A stretch of DNA of 46,875 bases. Origin: Candidatus Desulfacyla euxinica (GTDB taxonomy: Bacteria > Desulfobacterota > DSM-4660 > Desulfatiglandales > Desulfatiglandaceae). How positions within the stretch are numbered: position 1 is the first letter of the stretch; each line of letters begins with the position of its first letter. Positions 16,842-25,083 of this stretch are shown piece after piece. The position numbers and the translations under genes are program-made. The stretch covers positions 1 through 46,875 of the forward strand of contig JACNJD010000252.1 in NCBI GenBank assembly GCA_014382715.1, given 5' to 3'. The notes under the pieces are model-generated. The model did no database searches. It was not told where the DNA came from and was given only the letters and a program-made list of their open reading frames with translations.

Positions 16842-18134
16842 ATGGAAACTGATACGACATTTCAATTGAAACTGCCCAAGATGAGGATGGTTCTGCAGCG
16901 TTTCGATGTCCCTCCGGCCGTGGATGTTTTGGCGGAAGTAGATAAGGAGTGGATGAACATCAAAGACCATCTGGATCTGCCCCAAGGGTCCAGCGTGGCC
17001 ATGGCCGTCGGCAGCCGGGGAATTTCCAACCTGGCTGCTGTTGTCAGGGCCGTGGCTACCAAATTGAAAGAGGCCGGCTATAATCCCTTTGTTACTCCGG
17101 CCATGGGTTCGCACGGCGGAGCCACGGCAGAAGGCCAAACAGAGGTCCTGGCGGCCCGTGGGATCACCGAGGAGAGCGTGGGTGTGCCGGTGCGGGCAAC
17201 AATGGCGGTGGAACCCATGGGTGAGGTGGACGGGATACCCCTGTTCTTAGACCGGTTGGCCCATGGGGCCGACGGGATTGTACTCATCAACAGGATCAAA
17301 CCGCACACCAATTTTATCGGACCAACCGAAAGCGGCCTCATAAAGATCATGGCCATAGGGCTTGGAAATCAGGCGGGGGCCGAGCATTACCACCGTCTTT
17401 CGGTTGTGCGGTCTCAGTACGAAATCATCAGTACCGCGGGAAAGGAGTTGCTCAAAAAAAGTCGGGTCCTCTTTGGGGTGGGGATGGTTGAAAACCAGGA
17501 CCATGAAACGGCAAAAGTAGCCATGGCTCTGGCCCGGGACATAGAGACAGTAGAAACCGAGCTGCTCAAGATGGCACGAGCCTGTTTGCCCACCCTTCCG
17601 TTAAAGGAGATCGATTTTCTTATCATAGACGAGATGGGGAAGGATATCAGTGGTGAAGGTATTGATCCCAATGTGGTGGGTCGGGATGTGCTTGCCTATG
17701 GGGTTAAGCGTCCCTCGCCGAAAATAACCCGTATTTTTGTGCGGGACCTCACCGAGGGCAGCGAAGGCAGCGCGGTCGGAATATCACAAGCGGATTTTAC
17801 CACCCAACGGCTGGTGGATAAAATTGACTTTCCTGCTACGATCATTAACTGTGTTACGGCCTGTGGCCCGGAAGGGGGGATGATCCCCTTTACTTTTCCC
17901 AATGATCGGGAGGCCATTGCCGTAGCTTTGAAGACGCTCAGACCCTGCAATGCGGAAGATATTCGTTTGGTCCATATCAAGAATACCATGGAACTCACTT
18001 CCATGATGGTTTCCATGGGGTGCCTTGCATCCCTGGACAAGGACCAGATTGGAAGTATTGGAGAGGAGGATCTGGAACTGGAATTTGACGGTTCCGGTAA
18101 CCTGATTTCCCGGGTAGGAAACGTCAACCAATAG
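16842..18134 (+). CDS. LarA-superfamily (DUF2088) nickel-pincer-type isomerase
   Basis: A 430-residue protein of the LarA superfamily, ATG with AAGGAA upstream. GSHGGATAEGQ (about 89-99), RIKPHTNF (about 147-154) and GLIKIMAIGLGNQAGAEHYH (about 160-179) contain His and Lys residues in positions comparable to those that hold the nickel-pincer nucleotide in LarA. Superfamily members racemise or epimerise 2-hydroxyacids. Next to a GlcD/GlcF pair, the simplest role is to interconvert hydroxyacid stereoisomers before oxidation (inference). No larB, larC or larE lies in the window, so cofactor synthesis would be encoded elsewhere. Confidence 0.85.
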   Translation: METDTTFQLKLPKMRMVLQRFDVPPAVDVLAEVDKEWMNIKDHLDLPQGSSVAMAVGSRGISNLAAVVRAVATKLKEAGYNPFVTPAMGSHGGATAEGQTEVLAARGITEESVGVPVRATMAVEPMGEVDGIPLFLDRLAHGADGIVLINRIKPHTNFIGPTESGLIKIMAIGLGNQAGAEHYHRLSVVRSQYEIISTAGKELLKKSRVLFGVGMVENQDHETAKVAMALARDIETVETELLKMARACLPTLPLKEIDFLIIDEMGKDISGEGIDPNVVGRDVLAYGVKRPSPKITRIFVRDLTEGSEGSAVGISQADFTTQRLVDKIDFPATIINCVTACGPEGGMIPFTFPNDREAIAVALKTLRPCNAEDIRLVHIKNTMELTSMMVSMGCLASLDKDQIGSIGEEDLELEFDGSGNLISRVGNVNQ

Positions 18135-18265
18135 ACCATATTCCGACCGGGACGTCTTGAATCGTAGGGCTTTGAATTCATCAGGGGGGGAGGGGACAGG
18201 TAAAGACGAGTTCCCAAACCCTCTGTTTTTTTGATCGTGATGCTGGCGACAGGAGAAATCGTGCA

Positions 18266-19798
18266 GTGAAAGGCGAACCTCTCATAACGCTGGATAAGAT
18301 CTCTGTCCGGCTTTTTGATAAACTCTATCTTCAGAATATCTCATGGCAGATAGGAACCCATGAACAGTGGGCCATTGTTGGTCCCAATGGATCGGGAAAG
18401 ACCACACTGGCAAAAGCCCTCTTTGGAGGGGTCCCGGTGGTCAGGGGGTCGGTCTACGGCCCTTCCACGGGGATGCAGTCTGTCGGGTATGTTTCGCCGG
18501 AATTGTTCCGCGAACTCTTTGAGCGGGAGGAATTGGAGGCAAGCTTTCGGGACTTCAGCGGTAGAATTCATGAAATGACGACCGCAAGGGACGTTGTTGT
18601 CCGCGGGGTGAGAAACAGCGGTTATCCCGAGAATGAGGTTCAAGACCGGGTACACCGTGTGGCAGACAAAATAGGTATTGAGGGAATTCTGGATAGGGAT
18701 ATTTGTGCCCTTTCCATGGGGGAGCTGTGTAAGGTCATCATCGCTCGATCCCTGATGAAGGACCCGGCGCTCCTCATATTGGATGAGCCCTTTAATGGGC
18801 TGGATGACGGGTCGCGGATAGCCCTCGCTGAAACCCTGGACAGCCTCATCCAAAGCGGGGTGTGTGTGGTCTTGATTACCCACCGTTTCGAAGAGATTTT
18901 GCCCCGCATTTCACATGTCTTGTACATGAAAGACGGGGAAATATGTGCTATCGGACCCAAAGAGAATGTCTTGCGCGTTGTAGAGATGAAAGATGGGCGA
19001 AAGGACGAAGCCCGGACCTTTTTTCCTTCTAAAGGATATGTTTCCCCGGTCCTTGAAAAAGAGGGTATTCAGAGGGCCGAAGACCTGTCCCAAGAAGATG
19101 GTCGAATCTTGATTGACATGCGGAATGTGACCGTACGATACGGTGAGACGGTTGTGCTCGATGCCTTCAACTGGCGTGTAAGAGATGGGGAAAACTGGGC
19201 GATTCTGGGGGAGAACGGGGCCGGCAAGTCCACGATATTGAAGTTGATCCTCGGTGATAACCTTCAATCCTATTCCAACGAGGTTTTTGTTTTCGGCAGG
19301 AAGAAAGGTGACGGGGTCAGTATCTGGGAGATCAAAAGACAGATCGGTGTGGTTTCTACGGAATTGCAGGCCAGGTACCGCAAAGACGTCCTGGCCTTTG
19401 ATGTGGTTTGTTCAGGATTTCATGACTCGATCGGTCTGTATCAGTCTTGCAGTGCGGAGCAGGAGAAGACGGCCATAAGGTGGATGAAGACCGTGGGTAT
19501 TGAGGACCTGGCGGGGCATGCCTTTGAACAACTTTCCTACGGCCAGAGAAAACTGACCCTCATCGCCCGTGCTATGGTAAAGTCTCCGGTATTATTGTTC
19601 CTGGATGAGCCCTGTGACGGGCTGGACATGGCCAACAGAGATAAGATCCTTGAGATTATTGACTATATCGGTTGCCATACACATACGACACTGGTCTATA
19701 TAACTCATCATGAAAATGAGATTGTACCCTGTATTACCAACAGCCTGACCCTTCACCGCGGAAAAATTATTGAATCAGAAGAAAACCGCCGCATATGA
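18266..19798 (+). CDS. ABC ATPase with two NBDs (ModF-like)
   Basis: A 510-residue protein from a GTG (GGAG about 11 nt upstream). NBD1: GPNGSGKTTL (about 40), LSMGELCK, LLILDEPFNGLDD. NBD2: GENGAGKST (about 315), LSYGQRKL, LLFLDEPCDGLD. There are no membrane segments and no permease gene beside it. Layout and motif style resemble ModF/PhrA, a soluble double ATPase found near molybdate genes in some bacteria, with unclear function. A link to the molybdenum hydroxylase is only suggestive. An ABC-F translation factor is less likely because the linker between NBDs lacks the charged ABC-F type. Confidence 0.8.
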   Translation: MKGEPLITLDKISVRLFDKLYLQNISWQIGTHEQWAIVGPNGSGKTTLAKALFGGVPVVRGSVYGPSTGMQSVGYVSPELFRELFEREELEASFRDFSGRIHEMTTARDVVVRGVRNSGYPENEVQDRVHRVADKIGIEGILDRDICALSMGELCKVIIARSLMKDPALLILDEPFNGLDDGSRIALAETLDSLIQSGVCVVLITHRFEEILPRISHVLYMKDGEICAIGPKENVLRVVEMKDGRKDEARTFFPSKGYVSPVLEKEGIQRAEDLSQEDGRILIDMRNVTVRYGETVVLDAFNWRVRDGENWAILGENGAGKSTILKLILGDNLQSYSNEVFVFGRKKGDGVSIWEIKRQIGVVSTELQARYRKDVLAFDVVCSGFHDSIGLYQSCSAEQEKTAIRWMKTVGIEDLAGHAFEQLSYGQRKLTLIARAMVKSPVLLFLDEPCDGLDMANRDKILEIIDYIGCHTHTTLVYITHHENEIVPCITNSLTLHRGKIIESEENRRI

Positions 19799-19865
19799 AT
19801 TATAGAGACCGTCAAGTTGTTCAATTACTCAACCATCAGCTCCCAGTTTCCATTCATGAATGGTC

Positions 19866-21539
19866 CTATTCTGCCCTGTGTCGAATAATGGCACCTTTGT
19901 CTGCGGATTCGGCCAATGTCGCATAGAGGGCCAGATACCCTTTCTTGAATTTCGGTTCCGGCCGTTTCCACCTGGAAAGACGGTCATTAACCTCGGTGTC
20001 TGAAACATGCAGTGTAAGGTTGCGGTTGGGAATATCAATGGTGATCCGGTCTCCATTCTCAACAACGGCGATAGTGCCCCCCTCCGCGGCTTCGGGGGAA
20101 ATATGGCCCACAAAACAGCCGTTGTTGGTGCCGGAAAACCGGCCATCCGTAATAACCGCAGTTTTCAGCGCCAACCCTCTTCCGTAAAGCAGCTTCATGG
20201 CATTATACATCTCCCGCATACCGGGGCCCCCTTTGGGGCCTTCGTAGCGGATCACTACGACCTCGCCCTCCTCTACTCCACCCCCCAGGATGGCCTGATT
20301 GGCAGATTCCTCCGAATCAAAGCAGCGGGCCGTTCCCTCGAAGATATGCATCTCCGGTACAATGGCCGCCGGTTTTGTAACGGCCGTGTTGGGAGCCAGG
20401 TTCCCTTGTAAAATCGCGAGCCCCCCACCGGCTTCCCAGGGATCATCCATGGTCCTGATGATATTCCGGTTGGTCGATTCGGCATTTTTCACGTTTTCAG
20501 CAACCGTTCTTCCGGTAACGGTGAGGGCATCGCCGTGAAGCAAGGTCAAAATTTCCTTCATCACGGCGGGAACCCCTCCGGCCCTGTGAAAGTCCGGCAC
20601 ATTGGGTGGAGCAGCCGGATTCATCTTGGCGATGTACGGAGTTTCCCGGCACAACGCCTCAAAGAGGTCCATGGGGACCTCGCAATCAGCCTCGTATCCA
20701 ACGGCCGGCATATGCAGGGCCACGTTGGTTGACCCTCCGATGGCCGTACTGAGGCGGATAGCGTTCTCAAGCCCCTTCTGGTTGATGATCTGCCGAGCCG
20801 TTATGCCCTTTTTCAGTAACTCCAAAATCTGGCGGCCGGACGCCTGGGCCGCCCGCATTCGGTCCGCATGTGTCGCCGGAATGGTTGCACTACCCGGGAG
20901 ACTGAGTCCCATGGCCTCTGCCACACAGCACATGGTGTTTGCCGTCCCTAGAAAAGAACAGGAACCGCAGGAAGGGGTGGCACAATCTTCCAACTTTCGA
21001 TAGGCGGCCTCATCGATCTTTCCGGTCTTCAGCATACCGAGACCCTCGGTGAGAGAGGTGGTATCCGCAGACCTGCCATCGAATTCACACCCTCCCTCCA
21101 TTGGACCACCCACCACCAGGATGCTGGGAAGATCCAGGCGGGCCGCAGCCATCAGCATCCCCGGAACGATCTTGTCGCAGGAACCCAGAAGAACCAGGGC
21201 ATCCAGCCGATGGGCCTGAATCATGATTTCGATATCGTTGGCGATCAGGTCCCGGGAGGGGAGGATGAAGTGCATACCGTCGTGGGCCTGGGCGATACCG
21301 TCACAGGGCGCAATGACCCCGAACTCCACCGGTGTACCCCCGGCTTGATAGATTCCCTGTTTCACATAATCGGAGACCAGATCCAGGTTGTAATGACCGG
21401 GAACAACACGGTTCCACGAGTTGGCTATGCCGATCAGGGGACGGTCCAGGTCATAATCACTATACCCCATGGATTTGTACAGGGCCCGGTTCATGGACCA
21501 GTTGGGTCTCGCCAATATCTCTTTGCTGCGCCATTCCAT
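19866..21539 (-). CDS. IlvD/EDD-family dehydratase (sugar-acid or dihydroxyacid dehydratase)
   Basis: A 557-residue protein. The ATG at 21539 lies 8 nt after AAAGGAG; a TTG two codons earlier is too close to it. Fe-S ligands are visible in GSCDKIVPG (about 120) and CGSCSFLGTANTM (about 193); TDGRFSGTNNG (about 465) holds the catalytic Ser of the family. True dihydroxyacid dehydratases usually read SCDKNMPG and GRFSGGTRG. The differences and the setting beside 2-hydroxyacid and transport genes favour an aldonic-acid dehydratase, but branched-chain synthesis cannot be excluded. It converges on the double ATPase gene. Confidence 0.85.
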   Translation of the reverse strand: MEWRSKEILARPNWSMNRALYKSMGYSDYDLDRPLIGIANSWNRVVPGHYNLDLVSDYVKQGIYQAGGTPVEFGVIAPCDGIAQAHDGMHFILPSRDLIANDIEIMIQAHRLDALVLLGSCDKIVPGMLMAAARLDLPSILVVGGPMEGGCEFDGRSADTTSLTEGLGMLKTGKIDEAAYRKLEDCATPSCGSCSFLGTANTMCCVAEAMGLSLPGSATIPATHADRMRAAQASGRQILELLKKGITARQIINQKGLENAIRLSTAIGGSTNVALHMPAVGYEADCEVPMDLFEALCRETPYIAKMNPAAPPNVPDFHRAGGVPAVMKEILTLLHGDALTVTGRTVAENVKNAESTNRNIIRTMDDPWEAGGGLAILQGNLAPNTAVTKPAAIVPEMHIFEGTARCFDSEESANQAILGGGVEEGEVVVIRYEGPKGGPGMREMYNAMKLLYGRGLALKTAVITDGRFSGTNNGCFVGHISPEAAEGGTIAVVENGDRITIDIPNRNLTLHVSDTEVNDRLSRWKRPEPKFKKGYLALYATLAESADKGAIIRHRAE

Positions 21540-21550
21540 TTTCAAGACTC

Positions 21551-21740
21551 CTTTCGTTGGGAGATTGTTCGTATCAAAAAAAGCTTCTTGATTTTGCTTA
21601 TAACCACCATGTCTACGGCATCATGCTCCACTTCCATAAAAAGGGCCTTGTTACCCCGATACCGTGCTCGCCGGTCAGAAGCCTGTTCTTTTCTATGATC
21701 AATTTGAACAAGTCATCCGCAACATTTTTCTTGGGAGGCC
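21551..21740 (-). pseudogene. Decayed C-terminal fragment of a GlcD-like FAD oxidase
   Basis: Minus-strand translation gives DLFKLIIEKNRLLTGEHGIG followed by VTRP, the conserved GEHGIG end of GlcD-family oxidases. The match then changes frame at a T-run and continues FMEVEHDAVDMVVISKIKKL, then FDTNNL after a second T-run shift, matching the usual MxxEH...IKKLFDPNNILNP tail. No start and about 85% of the gene is missing. It ends just before the Shine-Dalgarno of the IlvD-like gene, so the dehydratase was probably once behind an intact oxidase gene. It is a different copy from the intact gene at 14323-15702. Confidence 0.7.
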
Positions 21741-21743
21741 CGT

Positions 21744-22559
21744 TCAGATTCTTTCGTCAATCCAATGCTGGATATCGGAAAGGACCTGATCTTTTTCAGC
21801 CTCGTTCAGAATCTCATGAAAAAATGCGTCGTATATTTTGATGCCCTTATCCTTGGAAGAGACGTTTTCATATAGGTAGCGGGCGGAGGCCTTGTCCACA
21901 ATCTGGTCATCTCCGCCGTGCAGGATGAGGCAGGGATAGCTGTAATTTTTCAGGTTTTCCCCAAGCCATGACACACCGTCGATAAACACGGTGGTAAGCA
22001 GTTTGAGTGTGGTTTCCTTCAGTACCAGCGGGTCGTTTTCATAATCGGTCACCACCTGCTGATCCCTGCAGATGAGCTGCGACAGGGAATTGGGGATGGG
22101 GGTTTCAGGCGCCTTTTCCACATCCATCTCCTTTAGGGGATCAAAGATGGGCAGTTCAATGATGACCGGCCCGGAAAAGATCTGGCCTTTGAGTTTCCCC
22201 GGGTATTTCGATCCATACCCGGCCGTAATGAACCCGCCCATGCTGTGCCCCAGCATGAAGACGGGCAGCCCGGAATTTTCCTCCTTGGCCCGTTCCACGA
22301 AAAGATCGGCGTCATCGATGAACTTGTGAAAGTCATCCAGATAACCCCGCTTCCCTCCTGACAGACCGTGCCCCCGGTTATCAAACCGATACACCCCGTA
22401 TCCAAATTCGTTCAGTTTCCGGACCACGTAATCATATCTTCTGCAGTGTTCCGCAAGACCATGGACAAGAACGATGATCGCCTTTGGGTCTTCAGGAAGA
22501 TCTTTAACATGAAACAGTTCCAGCCCATCCGGGGTCACGATCATTTTTTCTTCATGCAT
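21744..22559 (-). CDS. Alpha/beta hydrolase (monoacylglycerol lipase-like)
   Basis: A 271-residue serine hydrolase. The ATG at 22559 (MHEEKMIVTP) is 7 nt after GGAGG; an ATG two codons upstream is only 1 nt from it, and the longer frame to 22652 lacks support. LVHGLAEHCRRY (oxyanion region), FDNRGHGLSGG, the nucleophile elbow GHSMGG, the acid in LHGGDDQIVD and the His in FFHEILNE are all present. The profile fits the Hydrolase_4/monoacylglycerol lipase group, cytoplasmic with no signal peptide. It diverges from the prenyltransferase gene. Confidence 0.88.
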   Translation of the reverse strand: MHEEKMIVTPDGLELFHVKDLPEDPKAIIVLVHGLAEHCRRYDYVVRKLNEFGYGVYRFDNRGHGLSGGKRGYLDDFHKFIDDADLFVERAKEENSGLPVFMLGHSMGGFITAGYGSKYPGKLKGQIFSGPVIIELPIFDPLKEMDVEKAPETPIPNSLSQLICRDQQVVTDYENDPLVLKETTLKLLTTVFIDGVSWLGENLKNYSYPCLILHGGDDQIVDKASARYLYENVSSKDKGIKIYDAFFHEILNEAEKDQVLSDIQHWIDERI

Positions 22560-22852
22560 TTCCATTCCTCCCTGGACCGAGAAATCCAGCTTGTTAATGA
22601 TAAATTGTCGATTAAGCCTTTTCTGCCCTCTTCTACCCTTTAACCGCGCCAAAGGTCAATCCCCGAATGATTTAGCTCTGCATAAACCAGGCAGCGGCCA
22701 GGGTGGGATATTTGAAATTGTTGAACTGCTATTTCTCCGGTTGCATAAGACTTAAGGCCTCTGTTATAAATATATAAGGTTCCGTATCCGTTTCTAAGGA
22801 ATAGATTCGACATCTGGTTTTGATAAAAAGATCCAGGGCAGAGGGGAAAAAT

Positions 22853-23728
22853 TTGAAAGACAAGATTTTCGCCTACCTCCAACTGACGCGGTTTCCAAAC
22901 CTCTTTACGTCCATGGCCGATGTATTAGCCGGCTACCTGATTATCAGAGGACTGAGAATCGACTGGCCGGGATTGCTGGCGCTTTGCCTTTCTACATCTT
23001 TTATCTATGGAGGCGGCTGTATCTTAAACGATGTCTGTGACAGAAAACGGGATGCAAGGGAGCGGTCCCACCGGCCCATCCCATCGGGCAGGGTGTCACT
23101 CAGGGAAGCCCTGTTTCTCGTTTTCATCTTTTTTGGTCTCGGTCTGATCACGGCCTTCTTGGTAGGAAAGAATTCGCTTGTCATGGCTTCCATTCTGATC
23201 CTGCTGGCCGTTTCCTACGATATCTTCACAAAGGAGATGCCAGTTGCAGGCCCAATCACCATGGCAGCCTGTCGAGGAGCCAATTTACTGCTCGGTATGA
23301 GTCCGTCGTTTTGCTGGTCTGGTATCATTTTTATCTTTCCCCTGATTTCATTTATTTATGTGTTTGCCCTGACGACCCTGAGCCAATTTGAGGTTGAAGG
23401 CGGTTTAGGGGGCAAGGGCTGGGTTGTTTCCGGATGCCTTATCCTGGTGATCTTTACCATCTCAGTCTTGAGAATGACGCAGCATCTGGTTGGTGATTGT
23501 CTTATCTACATGGGGCTTCTGATCTTGTTTGCCGGACTGCCTCTGCTTGCAGGGCTCTTAAGACCCACGCCTCATCGGGTGGGGAGGGCCGTTAAATTCT
23601 TGATACTTGGGATACCCCTGCTTGATGCAGTCTATGTCTCAGGGCTCCATGGTTGGGTCTATGGTATCCCGGTGGCCTTATGTATGGTCCCAGCAATGGC
23701 CTTATCACGTTATGTATATGTGACTTGA
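22853..23728 (+). CDS. UbiA-superfamily prenyltransferase, EboC-like
   Basis: A 291-residue polytopic membrane protein. The TTG at 22853 (MKDKIFAYLQLTRFPNLF) is preferred because GAGGGG lies 6 nt before it; another TTG 11 codons earlier has no such site. The first Asp-rich motif is NDVCDRKRD (about 57-65), fitting NDxxDxxxD; the second is degenerate, YDIFTK (about 121), as often seen in EboC-type members. The N-terminal YLQLTRFPNLFTSMADVLAG is typical of that subgroup. It should transfer a prenyl chain to an unknown acceptor. It leads a plus-strand block whose next members are EboB- and EboF-like. Confidence 0.88.
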   Translation: MKDKIFAYLQLTRFPNLFTSMADVLAGYLIIRGLRIDWPGLLALCLSTSFIYGGGCILNDVCDRKRDARERSHRPIPSGRVSLREALFLVFIFFGLGLITAFLVGKNSLVMASILILLAVSYDIFTKEMPVAGPITMAACRGANLLLGMSPSFCWSGIIFIFPLISFIYVFALTTLSQFEVEGGLGGKGWVVSGCLILVIFTISVLRMTQHLVGDCLIYMGLLILFAGLPLLAGLLRPTPHRVGRAVKFLILGIPLLDAVYVSGLHGWVYGIPVALCMVPAMALSRYVYVT

Positions 23729-23761
23729 AGCGGCAAGCCGCAAAACAAAAGGAGGATGAAC

Positions 23762-24022
23762 ATGGCAAATACTCCCACAAAACCGGTTTTGGCCTCTCCC
23801 AGAACCGCAGAAAAGTTACTGGACATCTATTTCCTGGACATGAGATCCGCCCTTCTGGAAACGGCTGCCACATTGGACAGAATAGAAAGGGCAGAAAACG
23901 GATCAGACATCTTCAGGGACCCGCGTATCGGGAAGCTGGTTGAGGCTTGTGAGATATTGAAGGACGGCAAGAAGAACAGGGCCGAACAGTTCTTAGTCCT
24001 CTTTTCCGACCCATTGGAATAG
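23762..24022 (+). CDS. Small hypothetical protein between EboC-like and EboB-like genes
   Basis: An 86-residue protein (MANTPTKPVLASPRTAEKLL) whose ATG is 6 nt after GGAGG. It is hydrophilic and mostly helical by composition, with charged stretches (DRIERAENGSDIFRDPRIGK) and no Cys, signal or membrane segment. I do not recognise a family. It is tightly packed between the UbiA and TatD genes (33 and 29 nt gaps), so it is probably expressed with them and may be an accessory subunit. It is too short to be EboA. Confidence 0.75.
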   Translation: MANTPTKPVLASPRTAEKLLDIYFLDMRSALLETAATLDRIERAENGSDIFRDPRIGKLVEACEILKDGKKNRAEQFLVLFSDPLE

Positions 24023-24051
24023 TAATCAGAAACATAGAGGAGTTGTAACCC

Positions 24052-24888
24052 ATGAAAGTCATTGAACCCCATATCCATATGATCGCAAGAACCACCCAGG
24101 ATTATGAACGAATGGTACGGATGCATACGGTCGCCTGTTGTGAACCTGCGTTCTGGGCCGGCTATGATCGCACGTCATCACAAGCTTTTTTTGACTACTT
24201 TACCCATATTTCAGAGTTCGAGCCCACAAGGGCCGCACAGTACCAGATCGAGCATTATTGCTGGATTTGCATTAACCCGAAAGAGGCCGATGATCTCGTT
24301 CTCGCAAGAGAAGTCATATCCTTTATCCCAGAGTTTCTCCATAAGCCAACGGTCCTCGGTATCGGAGAGATCGGACTTAATCTCAATACAGTGAATGAGA
24401 TGACCATATTCCAGGAGCAAGTAGAACTGGCATTGAAATATGAGCAACTGATTTGGATCCACACCCCTCACCTCAAAGACAAACTCAAGGGGACAAGGAT
24501 GATGCTTGATTACCTGAAAGGCCACGGAAAGGTAAATCCTGAAAAAGTCTGCTTTGATCATTGTGAAGAACACACATTGAAGATGATTGTAGATGCAGGG
24601 TTCTGGGCTGCCATGACTATCTATCCTGTAACTAAGAACTCTCCCCCCCGTGTGGTGGACGCCCTGGAAACCTATGGGATTGATCATATGCTCGTGGATG
24701 CTTCGGGAGATTGGGGCCCCTCCGATCCCGGCACTCTCCATGATGCCATATTTGAAATGAAAAAGAGGGGGCATAAAGAAGAACATATGGAGACTGTTTT
24801 TTACAATAATCCCTGTTATTTTCTGGGGCAGTGCAAAAAATTCCGGCCATCCCCTTCTCTGCCGAAAGAGAAGGCATGGGCCGTCTGA
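24052..24888 (+). CDS. TatD-family metal-dependent hydrolase, EboB-like
   Basis: A 278-residue TIM-barrel amidohydrolase, ATG after GAGGAG. Metal-binding residues appear in EPHIHM (about 5-10), GIGEIGLN (Glu about 105), HTPH (about 139), DHCEEHT (about 165) and the late Asp in VDASGDWG (about 220). The opening IEPHIHMIARTTQDYERM and ACCEPAFWAGYDRTS are strongly like EboB proteins of the ebo clusters. The substrate in those clusters is unknown. Context: directly after the small protein and UbiA genes, before the EboF-like phosphodiesterase. Confidence 0.88.
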   Translation: MKVIEPHIHMIARTTQDYERMVRMHTVACCEPAFWAGYDRTSSQAFFDYFTHISEFEPTRAAQYQIEHYCWICINPKEADDLVLAREVISFIPEFLHKPTVLGIGEIGLNLNTVNEMTIFQEQVELALKYEQLIWIHTPHLKDKLKGTRMMLDYLKGHGKVNPEKVCFDHCEEHTLKMIVDAGFWAAMTIYPVTKNSPPRVVDALETYGIDHMLVDASGDWGPSDPGTLHDAIFEMKKRGHKEEHMETVFYNNPCYFLGQCKKFRPSPSLPKEKAWAV

Positions 24889-24899
24889 ATGAGGAGTGA

Positions 24900-24942
24900 C
24901 AGGTTACAGCGGGTTACGGGTTGCGGGTTACGAGTTTCAAGT
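24900..24942. repeat. Short imperfect tandem repeat (GGGTTACG units)
   Basis: Between the TatD-like and phosphodiesterase genes the plus strand reads GGTTACAGC, GGGTTACG, GGTTGCG, GGTTACG, AGTTTC: an imperfect 7-9 nt tandem repeat. A second simple stretch, TCTGACTTCTGACTTT, ends near 25060. No gene is evident in this 195-nt gap. Confidence 0.6.
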
Positions 24943-25083
24943 TCTGAAACGGAAGCGGGGAAACCTGATTTCACGAACCGGAAAAAATGTAAACTACTTT
25001 CTGTCCTTAATGAAGGGTGCCGGCTTTTACTCTGTCTTCCGTTTTCTGACTTCTGACTTTACTGTTTGAGGCAAAGCCACAGC

